The notes under the pieces: model-generated | Databases searched by the model: none | Told to the model about the DNA's origin: nothing | The model's input: only the letters and a program-made list of their open reading frames with translations | Program-made: the position numbers and the translations under genes | Shown here: positions 59,591 to 64,000 of the stretch, piece by piece | How the letters are laid out: the number at the start of each line of letters is the position of its first letter | Position numbering within the stretch: position 1 is the stretch's first letter | Assembly: GCF_003315205.1 (NCBI RefSeq) | Contig: NZ_QNRR01000004.1 | Coordinates: 186,001-250,000 of the forward strand | DNA: 64,000 bases | Direction of reading: 5' to 3' | Source of the DNA: Roseimicrobium gellanilyticum | GTDB taxonomy: Bacteria > Verrucomicrobiota > Verrucomicrobiia > Verrucomicrobiales > Verrucomicrobiaceae

Positions 59591-59790
59591 CGGAGGTTAG
59601 GCCTTCGGGCCTGACAGTGGGCGTTGGGTCTTCTGACCCGACAGCAGCAGGGGAGGTCAACTCCTCCGCGGCCACCGGTCGCAGCCACAGCATGCGCCCT
59701 TCCTCCCAAGGATGCCTGCATGTCCTCGCAGGCACTTTGCGCCAGCCAGCCTCAGTCTGTGGCTGCGACCGCTGGTCGCGGTTGGGGCGC
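59591..59790. repeat. Repeat families B and C side by side
   Basis: Family B double hairpin (59591-59647: GGAGGTTAGGCCTTCGGGCC, GGGTCTTCTGACCC) is followed by a family C pair. GCGGCCACCGGTCGCAGCCA at 59668 faces TGTGGCTGCGACCGCTGGTC at about 59758. These fill the 346-bp gap after the terminator; no gene is seen. Confidence 0.72.
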
Positions 59791-59821
59791 ACACCTCTCC
59801 CTCATCCCTCCCGCGCCACCC

Positions 59822-60243
59822 TCAATCTCCCCACACCTCATCCACGATCTGCTCGCCCTCGATGACGAAATCCACCTGCATGTCGCCCCAGTGTTTGTCT
59901 CCGCTCCACGTCACTTCGAAATGTTGCTCGCTCGCCCATTCTTCGATGCTGATGATGTAGCTCAAGTCCCGGAGCATCCTTTCGCGATCTTCACCGGGCT
60001 TGAAGTCCCCGAAATACTCCTCAATGCGCCGCCGCATTTCTCCTTCGAGTTCGCGATGACGGCAAGGCAGTGGTCGAGCTCTTGAAGGGTGGGCACGGAG
60101 AAACGTGTGCCATTCGAGAAAAACGATTCCCCCGCGTATTCAATCTCCCACATCTCCTCAGCGACATCGTGCTTGATGTCCAGTCCCTGCACCAACACGT
60201 GCAGCTCACGTCACTGTTCCGGCTTTTTGGAGAAGAGTCCCAT
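59822..60243 (-). pseudogene. Decayed small gene of about 140 codons
   Basis: Starting from the ATG at 60243 the frame reads MGLFSKKPEQ, then an in-frame TGA (60211-60213), then RELHVLVQGLDIKHDVAEEM. Near 60030 it must shift by one base to continue as MRRRIEEYFGDFKPGEDRER and finish as EGEQIVDEVWGD. Joined, the pieces make a coherent acidic protein with EYAGESFFSNGTRFSVPTLQ in the middle. One stop and one apparent 1-nt deletion indicate a pseudogene. I do not know the family. Confidence 0.65.
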
Positions 60244-60312
60244 GGTCGAATAATGAAGGCAGACATGCTCGCGACGCCAGTGCAAAAATGTTGGAGGGGC
60301 CGAGCAATCAAA

Positions 60313-60424
60313 AAGGAGAGTGGCCTTTCCAGGCCGCAGGGTCGCACGCCCCTGACAGACAGGTCATGGTAATCGTGAATCAAGAGTGACAGCCACCATG
60401 CGGCCTGGAAAGGCCGCTCTCCTT
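60313..60424. repeat. 112-bp element with 26-bp inverted ends
   Basis: AAGGAGAGTGGCCTTTCCAG plus GCCGCA (60313-60338) is matched in reverse complement by 60399-60424 with one mismatch. The stem itself contains the smaller palindrome GGCCTTTCCAGGCC. Confidence 0.75.
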
Positions 60425-60439
60425 TCTCTGCTGATAACT

Positions 60440-60705
60440 CACCACCTTTGCTGCTCTGCTGCTTTCGCTGCTTTGCGACAAAAGCCCATCCACGCACGAT
60501 GTGGGTCACATCGCACCCACCTGTGCATCTCTGCCTCTTTGCGGTTAACCCTCGAATGACTCCAGTGCGTGTGCCACGCCGAGCGTGAGGTGCAAGCCAC
60601 GAGTCACTTGCTGGTCAGGCCGGAGGCCTAACATCCACTGTCAGGCGGGACGCCTAACCTCCTGCTGCAATTCTTCGCTGCTCTGCTGCTTTGCGTTTCC
60701 CCTTC
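60440..60705. repeat. Cluster of families F and B and the GCTGCTTTGCG motif
   Basis: TGCTCTGCTGCTTTCGCTGC (60445), CTCTGCCTCTTTGCGGTTAA (60529), GTCAGGCCGGAGGCCTAACA (60613) and GCTGCTCTGCTGCTTTGCG (60669). Same units as at 32354, 32551, 38310 and 45936. Confidence 0.65.
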
Positions 60706-60735
60706 CAGAAGCGCACCGCACGGGATCACGCTCAG

Positions 60736-61179
60736 CTATACCTCCCACACTTCCCCAAGAATCCTTTCCTGGATCGCGTGCATCTTCTTCCGCTCTTCCT
60801 CCTCGCGATCATCCCAGCCGGCGAGATGCAGGAGGCCGTGAATCACATACAATGCCGTCTCCTTCTCCCAAGGCTGGCCATGCTCCGAGCCCTGGCGTTT
60901 GGCGGTGTCGAGAGAGATAAGGACCTCGCCGTGGTGGAAGGTGATCACGTCCGTTGGCGTGGGGTCGTTCATGAAGTCGCCATGCACGGTGGCGATGGCG
61001 GCATCATTCACGAAGGAGAACTCCACTTCTTCCAGGTGCAGCAGCGGCGCGTCGGGTGAGGTGGCCTCAGCGAGCACCTTGGGCAGGGCGCGTTTTGCCA
61101 CACGACGCCACAGTGGCATGGGCGCGCCCTTGGCATCTGGATGGTGATTGTAGAGTCGTAGCGTGGGCTTGGCGGCCAT
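60736..61179 (-). CDS. ybeY: Endoribonuclease YbeY family protein with altered metal site
   Basis: 147 residues from ATG 61179, close to the normal length. The domain has SFVNDAAIATVHGDFMNDPT and TDVITFHHGEV, then the metal block HGLLHLAGWDDREEEERKKM. The family motif is HGxLHLxGxDH; here the third His (position 124) is Asp. His114 and His118 are intact. YbeY matures 16S rRNA and takes part in ribosome quality control. Thirty-one bp separate it from the DUF1648 gene, so the pair is probably cotranscribed. Confidence 0.9.
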   Translation of the reverse strand: MAAKPTLRLYNHHPDAKGAPMPLWRRVAKRALPKVLAEATSPDAPLLHLEEVEFSFVNDAAIATVHGDFMNDPTPTDVITFHHGEVLISLDTAKRQGSEHGQPWEKETALYVIHGLLHLAGWDDREEEERKKMHAIQERILGEVWEV

Positions 61180-61210
61180 GGGTGGTGTGAGGAGTTGGGA
61201 CCCTATCACT

Positions 61211-61729
61211 TCACGCGGTCGGTGGCCTGTAAAAGTGCAGCACCGTCGCAATGACAAAGATCACCGTCGAACCCATCATGATGGCCACGACAAGCATCAC
61301 CGGACCGGACTCAAGTGTTGCTGGCGTGAGGGCATTGGCGCGCAGGATGAGTTCGTACAGGACTCCCATGCCAAGCGTGATACCACAGCCCAGCCAGAGC
61401 GCCGCGCGGGTCATCCAGGCCATGGTCATGGGACGACGCTCTTCCGCCAGCCAGTATTCACGATAGGGCAGGTTTACAAACCGTGCGGGCACTTTCCGGA
61501 CGATCAGGAAGGCGCCGACGATGAGCATGGGAAGTCCGATGCCCGCAGCCGTCATGGACCACAGGTGCTCATGGCGGTCCATCCACGCATCCGCGGTCCC
61601 ATTCGTTTTGAAATGCGTGGCCACACGTTCCGGCAGCCGGTCGCCGCTAAGCCACACATAGGCCAGGAAAACCACAAGAGAGAGAATGAAGCAGGTGCCA
61701 GGGAGGGTGATACTTTCTTTCTTCATCAT
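61211..61729 (-). CDS. DUF1648-like membrane protein
   Basis: 172 residues from ATG 61729 (ATG 61726 also fits). The DUF1648 signature PERVATHFKTNGTADAWMDR follows the first transmembrane helix (FILSLVVFLAYVWLSG). Three further hydrophobic helices come after (WSMTAAGIGLPMLIVGAFLIV, ALWLGCGITLGMGVLYELIL, VMLVVAIMMGSTVIFVIATV). DUF1648 proteins include SdpI-type immunity and morphogenesis factors, but only this one domain is present here. Upstream of ybeY. Confidence 0.82.
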   Translation of the reverse strand: MMKKESITLPGTCFILSLVVFLAYVWLSGDRLPERVATHFKTNGTADAWMDRHEHLWSMTAAGIGLPMLIVGAFLIVRKVPARFVNLPYREYWLAEERRPMTMAWMTRAALWLGCGITLGMGVLYELILRANALTPATLESGPVMLVVAIMMGSTVIFVIATVLHFYRPPTA

Positions 61730-61811
61730 CGGAAGAAAGGTGACACACGATGACGGGGTTTTCCATCGGTTTGGCATCACCGATATCTCCTCGTCGTGAG
61801 GTCTTTGTTCC

Positions 61812-62903
61812 CTACTTCAGCGTCTCCTTGATCACGCCTTTCAGCAGGCGACCCATGGTGGAGAAGTAGCTGTTGGCAATGTCCGACGTCAGGAATGCGA
61901 GGTAGACGTCATTGGAAGGCAGGGGACTGTTCGAGGCGAAATACACCGGGCGGTCGACACCACGGTACTTGGACTTGTGGAAGGAAAGGCCCTTGAAGTT
62001 GTAGATTTCGTTGCCGTAGCGCTCGCTGATGGCGAAGAACATCTTCGTCGCCCAGTCATCGTTGTAGATGCCGTAGTCCAGCTTGACGAAGGGGCACATG
62101 AGCAGGTTCAACAACTCGATGCCTTCCGGCTTGAAGACATCCATGGCCGTCATGTGGATCGCAGTGGCGAGGCGGCCGTAGCGCTGCTCATCGCATCGCA
62201 CCGTATTCGCCGAGTAGCCGAAGGGCTTGCCATCGCGATACATGGGGTCGTAGAACACATACCCCACGGCCACGCCATCCTTGTCGAAGGCGACAAACTT
62301 GCGCACGCCATGCTCCTGCTCATACACCGGGCGGCGGGCATACACCCAGATCTCGCGATCGTTCACCTTCTTGCCACCAATCCAGCGGGCGGAGAGTTCG
62401 TTGAGCTGTTCCTTCGGCACGGTGGTGATGTCCACCTCGCGAATGGTGATGCCCTCGCGCTTCGCCTCGTTGCGCGCGCGCTTGATCATGTCCAGCTCCT
62501 TCCAGTTTCCCTTCGTGTTGTAGGACTGGACATCGAGCACGGGTTCATAGCCCACCGTGTTCGCCTTGAAGCCGAGCTGACGCAGGATGCGTGCGCACTC
62601 CTCGGAGATCACCGCGAAGACCGCGCTGGGATTCTCCTTCATGAAGGCCTCGATCAAAGCCCGCATGTTCCCCGGTGCGCACACCGGGTCGGAGAGGACG
62701 ATGCGCTTCAGGCTCCGTGCAAAGACGGGATGGGTGACGCTGGTAAAGGAGATGTATCCCAGGTCATGGACGAAGTATTCCATGCCCTGCTGCAGGGTCG
62801 CGTAAGCGAGTGCCTCGGTCCCGTGCTTGAGAAAATGCGGAGAAAGGAGCCTCCATTTTTCCTCACGGTCCAAGTTCTTCGCGTCGGCTCCCAGAATCAT
62901 CAT
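61812..62903 (-). CDS. MprF-like (DUF2156) aminoacyltransferase, catalytic domain only
   Basis: 363 residues from ATG 62903. The sequence follows the C-terminal synthase domain of MprF. Blocks are EALAYATLQQGMEYFVHDLG, AVFAVISEECARILRQLGF, DMIKRARNEAKREGITIREVD and LNELSARWIGGKKVNDREIW. Near the end come FKGLSFHKSKYRG and a conserved Asp/Tyr region. The flippase transmembrane half of MprF is absent. MprF synthases transfer Lys or Ala from tRNA to phosphatidylglycerol in the inner leaflet. An alpha/beta hydrolase gene lies 75 bp upstream on the same strand. Confidence 0.82.
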   Translation of the reverse strand: MMILGADAKNLDREEKWRLLSPHFLKHGTEALAYATLQQGMEYFVHDLGYISFTSVTHPVFARSLKRIVLSDPVCAPGNMRALIEAFMKENPSAVFAVISEECARILRQLGFKANTVGYEPVLDVQSYNTKGNWKELDMIKRARNEAKREGITIREVDITTVPKEQLNELSARWIGGKKVNDREIWVYARRPVYEQEHGVRKFVAFDKDGVAVGYVFYDPMYRDGKPFGYSANTVRCDEQRYGRLATAIHMTAMDVFKPEGIELLNLLMCPFVKLDYGIYNDDWATKMFFAISERYGNEIYNFKGLSFHKSKYRGVDRPVYFASNSPLPSNDVYLAFLTSDIANSYFSTMGRLLKGVIKETLK

Positions 62904-62978
62904 CACACCGACAGAGAACACGGGTGTTGGAACTGCGCAAGGGCCGTCTGAAGAATGCGCATCAAACGGCAGGAAACA

Positions 62979-63893
62979 TCAAGCCAGGTGCTTGCGAAGC
63001 CAGTTGGCCGTAAGTTCAAACACACGCTCGCGATTGCGATCGAGGTGCCCCACGTGTCCGTTGCCGGCCACAATTTCGAGGCCTTTCACGCACTTCAGTG
63101 AGTCATGCAGTCGATGGGCGGTGCTGATCGGATCCAGTTCATCATCCTCCCCCCAGATGACCAGGGTAGGAGCTTTGATGCGGTCGACGCGCTTGATGGT
63201 ATTGACGATGAAGGCTTGGGACGCGCCGGGAAGTGGGAAGCCTGCAAAAGCGCGCAATTTGCCGGGGTCTCTCTGCAGCTTTTTGTTGATCTCCGGATCG
63301 GAAGCGAGCTTCAGACCATCCAGCATGGAGATCAGGGAGATGCGCAGGTGCTTGCCGGTGAGGAGGCGCTTCACGCTGCCCAGAGCGGAGAGACTGCGCA
63401 TCAGGACGGAGACCCCAAAGGGCAGGGTATCCATGACGGTAGCGTCGAGCGCCACGAGCGCCTTCAGGCGTGAGTCCACGACTGCTGCTTCCAGAATGGC
63501 GGTGCCACCAGAGGAGAGGCCAAAGGCACCCACCCGATGATTGTCGAGGTCGACCCGTTGTTCGATGAAGTTGATCGCGGCCTTGATGTCGGACACCCAT
63601 TCCTTCATCTGGATGCAATACTCCGGGCCCTCGCTTTCGCCGTGCCCGTGCATATCCAGCATCAGAGTCGCGATGCCCCGGTGAGCCAGGTATTCAGCGA
63701 GCTCAATGTAGTTTTCCTTAAACTCACCCGCACCGTGGCTGACGATCAAGACCGGATGGGGAGACTCCTCCTCCTCAGCTGGAAGCTGGAGGAGGGCCTG
63801 GATCCGTTGTCCCATCGAAAGAAAAGAGACTTTCTCCCTCCGGGTCGTCGTGGTGGGTGTGAGTGCTGCGGTCATCAGGTTTGGGACAAGCAT
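62979..63893 (-). CDS. Alpha/beta hydrolase, possible aminoacyl-lipid or carboxyl-ester hydrolase
   Basis: 304 residues from ATG 63893 (ATG 63875 is a shorter option). The oxyanion motif HGAGEFKENY is followed by DMHGHGESEG. The nucleophile is Ser127 in GLSSGGTAI, the acid is in WGEDDELDPI, and the His is in GNGHVGHLD. No signal peptide. It is likely cotranscribed with the MprF-like gene. In Pseudomonas aeruginosa an alpha/beta hydrolase (PA0919) beside an alanyl-PG synthase (PA0920) removes the aminoacyl group, so this may be an analogous pair. Confidence 0.85.
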   Translation of the reverse strand: MLVPNLMTAALTPTTTTRREKVSFLSMGQRIQALLQLPAEEEESPHPVLIVSHGAGEFKENYIELAEYLAHRGIATLMLDMHGHGESEGPEYCIQMKEWVSDIKAAINFIEQRVDLDNHRVGAFGLSSGGTAILEAAVVDSRLKALVALDATVMDTLPFGVSVLMRSLSALGSVKRLLTGKHLRISLISMLDGLKLASDPEINKKLQRDPGKLRAFAGFPLPGASQAFIVNTIKRVDRIKAPTLVIWGEDDELDPISTAHRLHDSLKCVKGLEIVAGNGHVGHLDRNRERVFELTANWLRKHLA

Positions 63894-64000
63894 TTCGCTG
63901 TCCAAACATCGATTTACGATGTCCTGAATAATTACACAGTTTTTAGAAAACGTCTAGTAATTTCAGTTTTAGTGAAAATAATACGTGTTGGCTAAAGAAG
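63894..64000. other. AT-rich region at the window edge, no gene visible
   Basis: The last 107 bp are markedly richer in A and T than the rest of the window, with runs such as AATAATTACACAG and TTTTAGTGAAAATAATACG. It probably carries the promoter of the hydrolase operon and perhaps of a divergent gene beyond the edge; I cannot pick a single -10/-35 pair with confidence. Confidence 0.35.

Larger units (their letters stand above)
60244..60735. other. Intergenic region of about 490 bp, densely repetitive
   Basis: In order: a long inverted repeat (60313-60424), a GCTGCTTTGCG-type motif (60440-60480), family F (60519-60560), family B (60612-60662) and another GCTGCTTTGCG motif (60664-60705). No gene is visible. 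Confidence 0.6.

Overview
The window looks like a chromosomal segment of a high-GC, free-living member of the PVC group, most likely Verrucomicrobia. The evidence is a planctomycete/verrucomicrobial-type cytochrome c domain fused to WD40 repeats (55870-59475), a bactofilin-domain protein, several secreted proteins with short signal peptides and carbohydrate-related folds, few recognisable Shine-Dalgarno sequences, and intergenic spaces packed with short palindromic repeats. No plasmid, phage, transposase, rRNA or CRISPR locus is visible. The only RNA gene I can support is tRNA-Pro(UGG) at 28368-28444.

Layout. 0-10 kb: a hybrid histidine kinase cut by the window edge, an alpha/beta hydrolase, a Tat-type metallophosphoesterase, secreted proteins, a thioredoxin-like protein, an MFS permease and a coiled-coil membrane protein. 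10-21 kb: an alkyltransferase-like protein, NrdR, ADP-ribosylglycohydrolase divergent from threonine aldolase, a DUF1460 hydrolase, a GH5 enzyme with duplicated N-terminal modules, a VOC protein, an FAD oxidoreductase and a GT39-like membrane glycosyltransferase. 21-32 kb: DoxX/pirin divergent from a LysR regulator, dienelactone hydrolase divergent from a solute-binding lipoprotein, xylose isomerase, an SMI1/KNR4 protein, a YbjN protein, tRNA-Pro, an MFS permease, MetX and an Mrr-like/bactofilin fusion. 32-44 kb: a membrane-anchored SMI1-like protein, an HTTM membrane protein with a small partner, a secreted helical-toroid protein overlapping a Trm112-like gene, and an apparent surface O-acylation locus (FkbH-like, MBOAT, SGNH-like). 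44-50 kb: three short-chain dehydrogenases with AraC and LysR regulators. 50-56 kb: a beta-helix protein and several lineage-specific secreted or membrane proteins. 56-64 kb: the cytochrome/WD40/coiled-coil protein, a decayed small gene, YbeY, a DUF1648 protein, and an MprF-like aminoacyltransferase downstream of an alpha/beta hydrolase.

Metabolically the window suggests an aerobic or microaerobic polysaccharide and sugar user: GH5, helical-toroid protein, XylA, MFS permeases. It has surface-glycan decoration (MBOAT/SGNH/FkbH) and envelope-lipid modification (MprF-like plus hydrolase). The most unusual content is non-coding. At least six families of interspersed palindromic or inverted repeats occur, including a MITE-like element, and there are two facing heptanucleotide arrays at 44851-45044. 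Start sites were often moved downstream of the longest open frame to ATG codons that open a signal peptide or the family core. These choices are inference unless a Shine-Dalgarno is noted.
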